35,882 nucleotides of DNA from Coxiella sp. RIFCSPHIGHO2_12_FULL_42_15 (GTDB lineage: Bacteria; Pseudomonadota; Gammaproteobacteria; Coxiellales; Coxiellaceae): contig MGOZ01000028.1 of NCBI GenBank assembly GCA_001797285.1, positions 26,615 to 62,496 of the forward strand, read 5' to 3'. A program made the translations under genes and the position numbers. The notes under the pieces are model-generated. The model was not told the origin of the DNA, ran no database searches, and saw nothing but the letters and a program-made list of their open reading frames with translations. Of the stretch, positions 27,078-35,830 are shown one piece after another (position 1 is the stretch's first letter; every line of letters starts with the position of its first letter).

Positions 27078-27207
27078 CGGAGAGTTCTCGCCACCATAAC
27101 AAATTATATAACGAACGACAATATGCACAAAAACTCACTTGACGGAGTACTAGACACCGCCCGGTGGTGGGTAAACAAAAACACTCCGCTCCTTGGGGCG
27201 CGGATTT

Positions 27208-27450
27208 CTACTGACCACTTTCGTGATTATTATTGCAGCAACTCTTGCAACATTTGCACGTCAAGAAAATTAGCCAAATTCCACAAAGGCCAATCAGTGC
27301 ATAAACAATTCGAACTAAAATGTCTTGTTGCCCTAAGATGGAGGGAATCAATTGGTATTGAAAAATACCCATTAGGCCCAAGTTGATTGCACCGAGAATG
27401 ACGAGAATCATAGCAACATAATCAAAGGTACTGAGATGATGCGATTTCAT
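27208..27450 (-). CDS. DUF378 family small membrane protein
   Basis: This 80-residue protein has two membrane segments with DUF378 features: DYVAMILVILGAINLGLMGIF and IVYALIGLCGIWLI, with the conserved N-L/G-A-I-N-x-G-L. The tail is rich in Cys (CKCCKSCC) and His, possibly metal-binding. AAGGAG is best spaced from the second ATG (27450); the first (27456) is two residues longer. Confidence 0.85.
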   Translation of the reverse strand: MKSHHLSTFDYVAMILVILGAINLGLMGIFQYQLIPSILGQQDILVRIVYALIGLCGIWLIFLTCKCCKSCCNNNHESGQ

Positions 27451-27616
27451 GGACATACTCCTTATTCGTTGACAGTAACACCAACCCACCTCGCCGTTCA
27501 CAAAAATCCTGCTTCCTCATATGCGGGATGGGAAAACGAAGAAACATCCATATAATCATTCCAATAATAAGTATAGCTCAACTTTTTATTTTTTTTCATC
27601 ATCTAACTTTTTGATT

Positions 27617-29200
27617 TTATATGGAAACGATTTCGGCTAAGTGATGATCCAATGGCTGTGAGGCATCCAGTGGGGCACGATTTTTTATCGCCACAACAAG
27701 AATGATAAAACTAAAAAGGCCGATGACTAAGAAATCCCAGCCAAATGGAATCATATTGTTCCCGCCAAATGAACCAAAATAGGAGATTAATACAAGCCCA
27801 ATCAGATAGGGGAGCAGCCAAACTGCCGATTTAAGTTGCAGTGATTGAGATAATACGCGTCCTCGCCAACATGAAAAAGCAAAAAAACCAAGGCCGATGA
27901 CAATGGCAATCGCAAATTTAGAAATGGTATTCCAGCCTGTCCAATAGCTGAGAAGATTGCAAAAATAGAAAGCAAGAAAACAAATCACATGGGCGGCAGG
28001 AAGGCGAAATCTGCGTTTTTCATTGGGTAATTCATGACGCATGCACAGTAAAGCGATGGGGCCCATTGCGTAAGAAATTACCATGCCCGAAACAAGAAAG
28101 CTGACCATAGCTTCCCATCCTGGTAACGGGAGAAATAAAAACATGCCAAGCACGAAATTAAAAAAAATGGCGCCGACCGGAAAACGATTTTTATTGAGGT
28201 AGGCCATCCAACGTGGCATGTAACCAATTCGGCTCATCGCATACAAAATTCGAGCGGTGGAGGTCACGTAAATGAGTCCTGCGCCTCCCGGTGAAACAGC
28301 GGCATCGACATAAAGTAATTTAACGAGCCATGCCAAACCCAAGCCCAGCGCTAACCCGGCAAAAGGACCTACATCACCCGTAAAACTCAAATTCGCCCAA
28401 CCGTTAGCAAGGCTGGCGGGGTGGAGCGCCCCAATAAAAGCAATTTGCAGGCCTACATACAGAAGTAAACAACAAACAACGGAACCTACAATCGCAAACG
28501 GGAGAGTGAATTTTAAATTTTTTGCTTCGCCGGCGAGTTCAACGCCATGCTTGAACCCTGTAAAAGCAAAAGCAATACCACCGGATGCGATCGCAACTAA
28601 AATGGTGTGCCATGTTTTCGGTGAGAGGAGATTTGTGCTTAAAGTAAAATTGTTAGTATGAAAATTAGCGTGGATCAAAGCGAAAATAGCGATGATAATC
28701 ACGCCGATTTTAAACACGAAAAGCAATAGATTGGCACGCTCTAATCCTTTAAAACTCGCAATATTGATAATGCAAAACAGCAGCATGAGCACGGTTGCCC
28801 AAATCATTCCTATACCGGTGAGAACGGGAATGCCGCTGGCGTTGTTGGTTAACGAAGTAAAATAAGTGGAGGCGTATTGAAGAATGGCTTGGACTTCGAT
28901 GGGAGGCATGGTCAATGCGGATAACCATGCCGTCCAACTGACGACAAAGCTGGTGAGGGCGCCATGACTTAATTGTGGAATTTGCGCGCTGCCTCCGGCA
29001 ACTGGAAACATGACGGATAATTCTGCGAATGTTAACGCGACTAAAATGGTTGCAAAGCCGCCCAGTAGCCATGCCAGGATAGCGGCACTCCCCGCGATTT
29101 TAGCGGCATACAAAGGCGCAAATAACCAGGCAGAACCTACCGTACCATTAATGCTAATCATGAGTAAACTAAATGCTGAGAAGCGGCGTGTCAATTTCAT
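27617..29200 (-). CDS. APC-superfamily amino acid permease
   Basis: A 527-residue permease with about twelve to fourteen membrane helices. It opens with FSAFSLLMISINGTVGSAWLFAP, the APC helix-1 unwound glycine motif, and includes AFTGFKHGVELAGEAKN. The substrate is not readable; this type is common in amino-acid-consuming Legionellales. The ATG at 29200 has AAAGGA upstream; the longer frame (to 29296) is not supported. Confidence 0.9.
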   Translation of the reverse strand: MKLTRRFSAFSLLMISINGTVGSAWLFAPLYAAKIAGSAAILAWLLGGFATILVALTFAELSVMFPVAGGSAQIPQLSHGALTSFVVSWTAWLSALTMPPIEVQAILQYASTYFTSLTNNASGIPVLTGIGMIWATVLMLLFCIINIASFKGLERANLLLFVFKIGVIIIAIFALIHANFHTNNFTLSTNLLSPKTWHTILVAIASGGIAFAFTGFKHGVELAGEAKNLKFTLPFAIVGSVVCCLLLYVGLQIAFIGALHPASLANGWANLSFTGDVGPFAGLALGLGLAWLVKLLYVDAAVSPGGAGLIYVTSTARILYAMSRIGYMPRWMAYLNKNRFPVGAIFFNFVLGMFLFLPLPGWEAMVSFLVSGMVISYAMGPIALLCMRHELPNEKRRFRLPAAHVICFLAFYFCNLLSYWTGWNTISKFAIAIVIGLGFFAFSCWRGRVLSQSLQLKSAVWLLPYLIGLVLISYFGSFGGNNMIPFGWDFLVIGLFSFIILVVAIKNRAPLDASQPLDHHLAEIVSI

Positions 29201-29286
29201 GCAACAATTCCTTTTTTCGTGCACGTTCCCATACCCAGTATACCGTCTATTCATTCGTATATCAGGTATTTTCATTTTCCCGTAGT

Positions 29287-29380
29287 ATGGAGACAATAAG
29301 CAACATTTATTTGTTTACGTCTCATTTTTAATGATGTATGTTGGGGGACTAAATCTGCATTTAGAGGTTTTTGTCTCCAT
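29287..29380. repeat. 10-bp inverted repeat around the ATPase gene's leader
   Basis: ATGGAGACAA (29287-29296) and its exact complement TTGTCTCCAT (29371-29380) frame 74 bases. The right arm covers the first two bases of the start codon used for the ATPase. It could be the ends of a small insertion or a binding site; nothing decides. Confidence 0.5.
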
Positions 29381-30815
29381 GTCTAAATTTATTGGAAGAA
29401 AACAAGAGCTTAAGTGCTTAAAAGAGCTAACAGCAAAGCCTACGGCTTCATTTATAGTGGTAAGAGGCCGTAGGCGTATTGGCAAAAGCCGATTAATCGA
29501 AGAATTTAGTAAAGAGTTTGACCATTACTATGCATTTGCGGGACTACCTCCTGACGAGCACACAACGGCAAAACACCAGCTTGATGAATTCTCCAGACAA
29601 ATTTCACGTGAATTTAAAACAGCTAAAACGCGTTTTGATGATTGGAGCGACGCATTCTGGTCTATTGGGGAAAGAGTACAGTCAGGTAAAGTACTCATCC
29701 TCTTTGATGAAGTCTCCTGGATGGGATCTAAAGAGCCCACTTTTCTCGGAAAAATAAAAAATTTTTGGGACACACAGCTTAAAAAGAATGATGACCTTAT
29801 TTTTGTGATCTGCGGCTCAGCTTCTAGCTGGATAGAGAAAAACATCCTGAGCCATACTGGTTTTGTCGGCAGGATTTCCTACACGTTAAGCTTAGATGAA
29901 TTACCATTAGTGGATTGTGCCGAATTCTGGCCAGAGAATGTTTCCGCTTATGAAAAATTTAAAGTTCTTTCTATTACAGGTGGGATCCCCAAATATCTTG
30001 AAGAAATTTTCCCTAAAAAATCGGCTGAAGAAAATATTCAGCGACTTTGTTTTAGTAAAGGTGGTTTCCTAGTTGAAGAATTTGAACAGATTTTTTCAGA
30101 TATATTTCTACGCAAAACTGACTATTACAAAAAAATTATCAAGGCACTTATCAATAGTCCTAAAGAACAAACAGAAATTTGTGAATTACTGGGTATTGAC
30201 CGACACGGTCGAATACCAGAGTACTTAGAGGAATTAAATTTGGCTGGTTTCATTAGTATTGATTATGCCTGGGACTTAAAGACTGGGAGAGATTCAAAAA
30301 TAAGGCAATATCGATTATCTGATAATTATTTGCGATTCTATTTAAAATATATTGAACCGAATTTAAGCAGCATTCAAAGAAGCACTTATCGCTTAAATAC
30401 AATCTCTTCTTTGCCAAAATGGCATAGCATGATTGGGCTACAATTTGAAAACTTGGTTCTAAATAATCGTTCATCCTTATATAGACTGCTTGAAATTAAC
30501 CTATCTGACATTGTCTGTGAAAATCCTTATTTTCAAAGGAAAACCAGCACACATGAAGGTTGCCAAATTGATTATATGATACAAACTAAATTTAACACGC
30601 TTTATATTTGTGAAATTAAGTTCTCTAAAAACCCAATTGGTACAGATGTCATCAGTGAAGTTCAGCAGAAAATCGATCGACTTAAGCGCCCTAAGGGATT
30701 TTCATGTCGCCCTATTTTAATTCATGTTAATGGTGTGACAGAGGACCTTCTCGACGAAGATTATTTTGCGGGCATCATTGACTTTAGCCACTTGTGTCGC
30801 AATTTTTTTATTTGA
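29379..30815 (+). CDS. ATPase with DUF234-type C-terminal nuclease-like domain
   Basis: A 478-residue STAND-like ATPase of the ATPase_2/DUF234 type best known from archaea. It has FIGRKQEL, Walker A GRRRIGKS (30-37), Walker B VLILFDE (105-111) and a sensor segment FVICGSASSW. A winged-helix region follows (~250-300). The C-terminus contains QIDYM (Asp398) and CEIKFS (Glu412-x-Lys414), the D...ExK core of a PD-(D/E)xK nuclease fold. The role of these proteins is unknown; mobile-element or defence ties have been suggested. I chose ATG 29379, at FIGRK; an ATG at 29331 adds 16 residues. Confidence 0.85.
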   Translation: MSKFIGRKQELKCLKELTAKPTASFIVVRGRRRIGKSRLIEEFSKEFDHYYAFAGLPPDEHTTAKHQLDEFSRQISREFKTAKTRFDDWSDAFWSIGERVQSGKVLILFDEVSWMGSKEPTFLGKIKNFWDTQLKKNDDLIFVICGSASSWIEKNILSHTGFVGRISYTLSLDELPLVDCAEFWPENVSAYEKFKVLSITGGIPKYLEEIFPKKSAEENIQRLCFSKGGFLVEEFEQIFSDIFLRKTDYYKKIIKALINSPKEQTEICELLGIDRHGRIPEYLEELNLAGFISIDYAWDLKTGRDSKIRQYRLSDNYLRFYLKYIEPNLSSIQRSTYRLNTISSLPKWHSMIGLQFENLVLNNRSSLYRLLEINLSDIVCENPYFQRKTSTHEGCQIDYMIQTKFNTLYICEIKFSKNPIGTDVISEVQQKIDRLKRPKGFSCRPILIHVNGVTEDLLDEDYFAGIIDFSHLCRNFFI

Positions 30816-30893
30816 GGAATTCGATGTTGCTAATTTATGTTCACCCAGAATGAGGGTTTCCGCTCTCGTTGACTCATATTAAAACCTGTCCTA

Positions 30894-30922
30894 TTTAAAT
30901 GCTTATAGGTCACTGCTAGAAT
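30894..30922 (+). promoter_or_regulatory. Possible promoter of the kinase gene
   Basis: TTTAAA (30894-30899) and TAGAAT (30917-30922) are 17 bases apart, about 50 bases before the start codon. Confidence 0.35.
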
Positions 30923-30973
30923 AGGCAAATCGTGGTTTCAGAACAGCTCCTAACTTAAGTTAGCATTACCATT

Positions 30974-32389
30974 ATGAATCTCAAAAAAGCATTGCAAGTT
31001 TTATCTAGTCACCCCTCACTGAGGAAGTATTATCTCGATGGATGGATGATTTTGAAGGTAGGCGAAGAAATTGCGCCACAGCTTTTTCGGTACTATGCGA
31101 TTGATCGCCAGCATCAGTTAGGTCAGGGAAGCTACGGACGTGTCTATAAAGCTTATAAAATGGATGAAGAGGGCAATATTGATGCAACCAACCCTATGGT
31201 AGCCAAGGAATTTAAAAATCCCAAAAGTGATGGCAAGTTGGCGGACACAGAATTAAAAGCATTACGACGTTTTTCTGATTCTGAAGGAGCGTTATACCCG
31301 ATTAATGATAAAATTTATTTATTTTCCACTTTTTTACCAGGAAAAAATCTAGAAAACTCACTGCACGAAATTGCACATTTAGATTTATTTGAACGGATTA
31401 ATTTAATTTGTCAGCTATTATTGCAACTCAATCATCTTCATCATCATACAAATTATGGTAGCCCTTTGCTGCATGGTGATCTCAAAACAACAAATGTGAT
31501 GTTCTCAGCCGGCAAGCAAGAGCCAAATGGCAGAATAATACCAAATCAATGTACATTAATTGATTTTGGTTTGTCGATGTTGAATATTGATGACGCTTCA
31601 CAGTTAAAACCCCATCCTCATATTCCCCCTAATATAGAGATAAATACCATGTATTTTTCTCCTGAAACTCTGGATGGGCAATTTGGCTTGAAGGTTGATA
31701 TTTTTATGCTGGTCAATGTTATTGCTCAATTACTTGGACAGCCGGATCCTTCTCAGAATAAAGCGAATGCGTTACAAGATCAGGAGAGTACTTTTCTTGA
31801 AAAAAAAGTTAGAAAAAAAATTGCTGCAATGCCTTTTTCTATTTCAAACTTAGTGGACTTTCCGGAAATTCATGGCGATAATTCTCTAAAAGCGTTAACG
31901 ATTCAGTTTATTAATCACATGCAACATCCTAACTATCATGACCGTCCGGACAGTGATGCTGCATTGCAATTTTTTTCCACGCTACGTAATCTTTATAAAA
32001 GTCCAGCGGACATTAAGGATGAATCTTTTTCTACCGCGAAGACGAAACTTTTGATCTATGCTAACGGCTTATGGCCGCGTCCCGAGAAAGAATTAGCCAC
32101 TCTTTTAAGAAAGATGAACTCAAAAAATCTAAAAACCATTACTCAAGCAGTGACTCATGATCCCCAGCAATATTCGCATTTAAAGTTGCAACTTTTTATT
32201 TTAAATTATAAAAAGGCATGTCGCTTTTCTTTCTTCGGCAATGTTGGGCGAAGTCAGTTTGGTAAAAAAGTTTTTCGTGGCGAATTGCAAGACCTTAACG
32301 AAGTTAACGCCTATGTACGAACGTTTCAAGCAAGAACAGCAGCGCACGTTTTTCAAAAATTGGAGTCCACATCAAGTCGCATAAGATGA
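30974..32389 (+). CDS. Eukaryote-like Ser/Thr protein kinase, candidate effector
   Basis: A 471-residue cytoplasmic protein with a kinase core: Gly loop GQGSYGRVYKA (50-60, G50-x-G52-x2-G55), Lys78 in MVAKEF, alpha-C Glu93, catalytic loop HGDLKTTN (167-174, Asp169), IDFGL (Asp197 of DFG) and SPE (229-231). HGD instead of HRD makes it a non-RD type. Residues ~370-471 are an extra C-terminal segment without recognised domain and with no membrane helix, unlike typical bacterial PknB kinases. This layout resembles Legionella LegK-type effectors; secretion is inference. The 3' end overlaps the ceramidase-family gene by 37 bases (convergent). Confidence 0.88.
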   Translation: MNLKKALQVLSSHPSLRKYYLDGWMILKVGEEIAPQLFRYYAIDRQHQLGQGSYGRVYKAYKMDEEGNIDATNPMVAKEFKNPKSDGKLADTELKALRRFSDSEGALYPINDKIYLFSTFLPGKNLENSLHEIAHLDLFERINLICQLLLQLNHLHHHTNYGSPLLHGDLKTTNVMFSAGKQEPNGRIIPNQCTLIDFGLSMLNIDDASQLKPHPHIPPNIEINTMYFSPETLDGQFGLKVDIFMLVNVIAQLLGQPDPSQNKANALQDQESTFLEKKVRKKIAAMPFSISNLVDFPEIHGDNSLKALTIQFINHMQHPNYHDRPDSDAALQFFSTLRNLYKSPADIKDESFSTAKTKLLIYANGLWPRPEKELATLLRKMNSKNLKTITQAVTHDPQQYSHLKLQLFILNYKKACRFSFFGNVGRSQFGKKVFRGELQDLNEVNAYVRTFQARTAAHVFQKLESTSSRIR

Positions 32390-33135
32390 CGCTTTTGCAA
32401 ATAAAGTAGTACAAACCAGCACGAAAACCCCGCTAAAATGTGTTTCAGGCTGTGTCCGCTTATTGTTTCTGCCGTCAAATGATAAAGGTAACCGTCAAAA
32501 GTTTCAGTCACCTTGGCGAGAAAATACAGTAATAACGCAAACCACAACCACGACACACCTGAATAAGAAGGGCGGTACATTAAAAGCATGAGAGGGATAG
32601 CTAACATTGGGTAAAATTGCACGAAGATGTAAGGTCGTAAATCCTGAGTGACTTGCCAATAAAAAATCGTCGCCAAACCCAGAACGGTACAAATTGGCAA
32701 TAAAATTAATCCAGCTCGGCGATTGATGCGCTCCGCAATAATTGCCGTAAAAAGACTCATAAACGCGATGGTCATGGGTAAGCGGTCGTAAACTAACGTC
32801 GCATTTTCCGGTTGCCAATGATAATAGGATGACCCAACACTCACGAAGAGGGTTGCCAGAAAAAAAATGAAATAAAACCATTTTTCTTGAGGTGTTTTAA
32901 AACACAATTTCTTGGATGCTACGGGTGACTTAAGATAAAAAACTCCAATAATACCCACAATTAAAAATATGCCATTCGTGACAACGTTATAAAAATTTGG
33001 AATGAGCCATACCATGCGTTTATCCGCAAAATTATGGTACCACTGTGGCTGGGGGAGGGGCCCTGCAATAAGTAATAAAATAATTAGCGTAACAGCAACC
33101 AGTAGTAAAATAGTGAATTTTGTTACTTCTGTCAT
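32353..33135 (-). CDS. Ceramidase-family (CREST) membrane hydrolase
   Basis: A 260-residue protein with about seven membrane helices. The pattern matches alkaline ceramidases (PF05875 and relatives): Ser102-x3-His106 in SSYYHW, Asp117 in LVYDRLP, and His228-x3-His232 in SGHSLKH. These five residues have the same spacings as the zinc site known for human ACER3 (S77, H81, D92, H217, H221). The N-terminal NFADKR...PNFYNV also fits. The family cleaves ceramide amide bonds; in bacteria the true substrate is unknown, and a sphingolipid-targeting role in a host is speculative. Confidence 0.8.
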   Translation of the reverse strand: MTEVTKFTILLLVAVTLIILLLIAGPLPQPQWYHNFADKRMVWLIPNFYNVVTNGIFLIVGIIGVFYLKSPVASKKLCFKTPQEKWFYFIFFLATLFVSVGSSYYHWQPENATLVYDRLPMTIAFMSLFTAIIAERINRRAGLILLPICTVLGLATIFYWQVTQDLRPYIFVQFYPMLAIPLMLLMYRPSYSGVSWLWFALLLYFLAKVTETFDGYLYHLTAETISGHSLKHILAGFSCWFVLLYLQKRHLMRLDVDSNF

Positions 33136-33296
33136 TGAATCATCCCATCGACTTGATTTGAAGACAGAAATCAGTTTAAAGGAATCTCTTGGGGTGTCAA
33201 TTTTTCCTTTGGGAATCCTTTGGGAATTCAGTTGAATTAAGTTGTCATCAATGCCATATTAATGAGTCTTGCTCAACAACTCTAAAGGAGACATGC

Positions 33297-33395
33297 ATGT
33301 CTAAATCTAAAGAGACTAAGAAAGAAACCAAAAAGAAGCCGGCAAAGTCGCTAAAAGAAAAGCGCGCAGAAAAAAGGGAAAAGCGCGGCAAGTAG
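33297..33395 (+). CDS. Small lysine-rich protein, 32 residues
   Basis: The gene has AAGGAG six bases before the ATG. The product is almost all Lys, Glu, Arg, Ala, Ser and Thr (MSKSKETKKETKKKPAKSL then LKEKRAEKREKRGK), very basic and likely disordered or helical. Tiny Lys-rich proteins of this pattern occur in other gammaproteobacteria from memory, with no function I can name; nucleic-acid binding is a guess. It is short enough to be missed by standard gene calling. Confidence 0.65.
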   Translation: MSKSKETKKETKKKPAKSLKEKRAEKREKRGK

Positions 33396-33422
33396 GAAGG
33401 TCCGTGTTGGCATACAAGGAGG

Positions 33423-33519
33423 GTAAGGAGCGTCGAGCACAGGATGTGCGTCCCTGAAAACAAAAGACCTTCCCGTTGGCGCTGGGGCACTTCGTGTAGC
33501 CGTTATCCTCAAAAAGCAA
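33423..33519 (-). repeat. Repeat B, copy 2
   Basis: These 97 bases match 111-207 in reverse orientation with eight mismatches. The left arm of the long inverted repeat is exact (33458-33480), but the matching right arm is absent here. It lies between the small basic protein and the POT transporter. Confidence 0.8.
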
Positions 33520-33578
33520 GTTGACCTTACTTTAAGAAATGCTATTCTTAAGTCATCGCATCCACTCTGAGGAACTCT

Positions 33579-35102
33579 ATGCCTCCCCCCGACCGAACGG
33601 TCACGCTGAAATACAGCAATAAAGTACCCTCCTGCGGCATTTCAATTATTTTTATCTTACAGGTAGTTAGTGCAGTTGCTTTTTCCATGATTTCTTCTCT
33701 CTTGATTTTGTATTTGCTGTCAGTCTTTCATATGCCTCAATCGAGAGCCTATGGGCTTGTCGCAGCGTATAATGCGCTGGGTTATGCTACGTCGATTCTA
33801 GGTGGCTATTTGGCAGAACGATTTTTAGGATATCGATTTTCCGTCTTGATGAGCAGCCTCTTAGGCGGTGTGGGGTTGGCTATTATCACTGTCCCCAATT
33901 TCTTTTGCTTGTATCTGGGCTTGGCGTGTTTCAGCTTATCCTATGGGGTGATGATTCCCGCTATTTTTGTGTTGGTCGGTCGTTTGAAGTCATCGTCGGA
34001 CCACACCAAAAGAGACGGCAATTTCATCCTTGCCTATATCGGGATGGATGGGGGAGCGTTTGTGGCTGCCCTATCTTCTGGCTACATCAGCACCTATTTC
34101 TCCTATTCTCTTGCTTTTGCAATAGGGGCCGCCTGTTTGTTTATTACGTTGATTATCTTTTTTTGTTTTAGAAAAAACTTTACGGCAAGTACAGAACAAC
34201 TTGAAAAACAATATTTTTTTAAAAATAAGTGGTGTTCTCGAGTCGCTGGTTTTTTTATTTTACTCTTATGTATCCCTGTATTATTGCTTTTGCTCGGCCA
34301 CGCTAATTTTTGCAATATTTTGCTGATTGCTATGGGGGTAGGGTGCGCAGGTTTTATTATTTATTTAGCGAGCCAACAGAAAAATGCATATTCAGGTAAA
34401 TTGATTGTATTTTTGGTTTTGTTGACGATCTCCACTATTTTTGATGCTTCTTACTTTTTGTCTCCCTCCGCGTTGACGGTCTTTACTGACTCCAACATCG
34501 ATAAACATATTTTTGGGATAGCTGTTCCAACAGCCGCCTATTCGGCGTTAAATCCACTTTTTGTGATTAGCATGGGGCCTCTTATCAGTCGGTTATGGAC
34601 GTGGTTAGATCGACACGGCAATATGCCATCGCTTTCGACTCGATTTGCTATCGGAATCCTATTGATGGGATGTGGTTATTTAGTGTTGATGTATGGAGCA
34701 GGGCATAGCAACTCACAACATTTAGTCAGTGCCTGCTGGTTGGCCGGTGGGTATTTTCTGCAAACCATGGGTGAACTTTTCATTTCACCCGCAGGGTATG
34801 CAATGGTGGGTGTACTCGTTCCAGTATCGTTGGAGGGTATTATGATGGGAATTTCACAGTTTTCCAGTGGGGTAGCGGGTGCTTTATCAGAGTTTTTAGC
34901 GAATTGGATTTCACCTTCTGAGGGTAATCTCACAAAAGAATTAACGAATCTTTGGTATCAGCATGCTTTTGGATACTTAGGTTTAAGTGCATTAGTGCTA
35001 GGCCTCATTATTTTCTGTGTCGCCCCCTATCTCACGAAATTAGGAACAAGAAGTTTGCATCACAAAACTATTTTTGGCGGGTTACGCGCCCTGCGCCGTT
35101 AG
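33579..35102 (+). CDS. POT/PTR family proton-dependent oligopeptide transporter
   Basis: A 507-residue permease with about fourteen membrane segments, of the length usual for bacterial POT proteins. It reads GLVAAYNALGYATSILGGYLAERFLGYRFSV (the POT helix 2-3 signature area with G-G-x-x-A-[DE]-R), later FLQTMGELFISPAGYAMVG, and MMGISQFSSGVAG, both POT-typical. The family imports di- and tripeptides with protons. The transposase remnant begins directly at its 3' end. Confidence 0.88.
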   Translation: MPPPDRTVTLKYSNKVPSCGISIIFILQVVSAVAFSMISSLLILYLLSVFHMPQSRAYGLVAAYNALGYATSILGGYLAERFLGYRFSVLMSSLLGGVGLAIITVPNFFCLYLGLACFSLSYGVMIPAIFVLVGRLKSSSDHTKRDGNFILAYIGMDGGAFVAALSSGYISTYFSYSLAFAIGAACLFITLIIFFCFRKNFTASTEQLEKQYFFKNKWCSRVAGFFILLLCIPVLLLLLGHANFCNILLIAMGVGCAGFIIYLASQQKNAYSGKLIVFLVLLTISTIFDASYFLSPSALTVFTDSNIDKHIFGIAVPTAAYSALNPLFVISMGPLISRLWTWLDRHGNMPSLSTRFAIGILLMGCGYLVLMYGAGHSNSQHLVSACWLAGGYFLQTMGELFISPAGYAMVGVLVPVSLEGIMMGISQFSSGVAGALSEFLANWISPSEGNLTKELTNLWYQHAFGYLGLSALVLGLIIFCVAPYLTKLGTRSLHHKTIFGGLRALRR

Positions 35103-35106
35103 CCTG

Positions 35107-35424
35107 GATATTGGAGAGCATAAAAATGTGTGGGGTCATCTTGCACGCAACCATGAAATATTCCAATTCAACAAAGAATGTAATGATCAATGTATTGTTG
35201 GTCTATCATTAGAAGAATCTCGGAAAATTCTTAAAACTTTGCAATCCAATATCGTTTTTCAACAAACAAAAAAATATGCTGAGTCAAAAAGAATGTGTGC
35301 TCATTGTGGTGCAAAAATGAATATAAAAGGATACAGCTCAATCCAGTATAGAACCTTATTTGGCATTGTAAATTTAGAAAGTCCACGCTTATTTCGCTGC
35401 CCATGCAATGTAAGCGATCCATAA
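35107..35424 (+). pseudogene. ISKra4-type transposase N-terminal remnant
   Basis: The frame reads EHKNVWGHLARNHEIF, then RMCAHCGAKMNIKGYSS, YRTLFGIVNLESPRLFRC, PCN and a stop: the zinc-finger-like N-terminal part of ISKra4-family transposases (CxxCG..., RTLFG...SPR...CxC). Full transposases are about 450 residues; the catalytic domain is missing. The start has been lost into the POT gene's end. Confidence 0.7.
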
Positions 35425-35492
35425 TCCGCATCTTTTTTTGATTCTTCCATTCTGTGATAGTACTGCTGTAGAAAATAAACAAGGAACGCACA

Positions 35493-35816
35493 ATGAAAAC
35501 AGCAGATGATAACGACTGGGAAGAAAAAATAAAATTGCAATGTGAAAGCCATCTCAGTAAAGCCGCTTTTTGCCGAGAAAATCAGATCAACTACAGTAAA
35601 TTTAATTACTGGGTTAAGCGGCTAAAGCATCCTAAAGAAATTCTTATCCCCGTATGGATAAACTATTACGGTAAATATTATAAGTCAGCACTTTACCCGG
35701 TATTTCAGCACTTGAATCGCCAGTTAACGTGGTGGGCAATGAAGAAATATAAAAAGTTCAAAGGACATCAGCGCAGAGCAACACATTGGTTGGGGAAAAT
35801 TGCGGTAAGCGTTTGA
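35493..35816 (+). pseudogene. Fusion of IS66 TnpA-like head and group II intron maturase tail
   Basis: One 107-residue open frame joins two unrelated remnants. Residues ~9-46 (WEEKIKLQCE to SKAAFCRENQ to YWVKRLKHP) match the small IS66-family TnpA protein. From ~53 on, WINYYGKYYKSALYPVFQHL and RQLTWWAMKKYKKF through GHQRRATHWLGKIA is the C-terminal X/DNA-binding end of group II intron reverse transcriptases (LtrA-like). No reverse-transcriptase domain and no intron domain V are in the window. A product is possible (AAGGAA before the ATG) but probably not functional. Confidence 0.75.
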
Positions 35817-35830
35817 CGAAGTACATTCCC

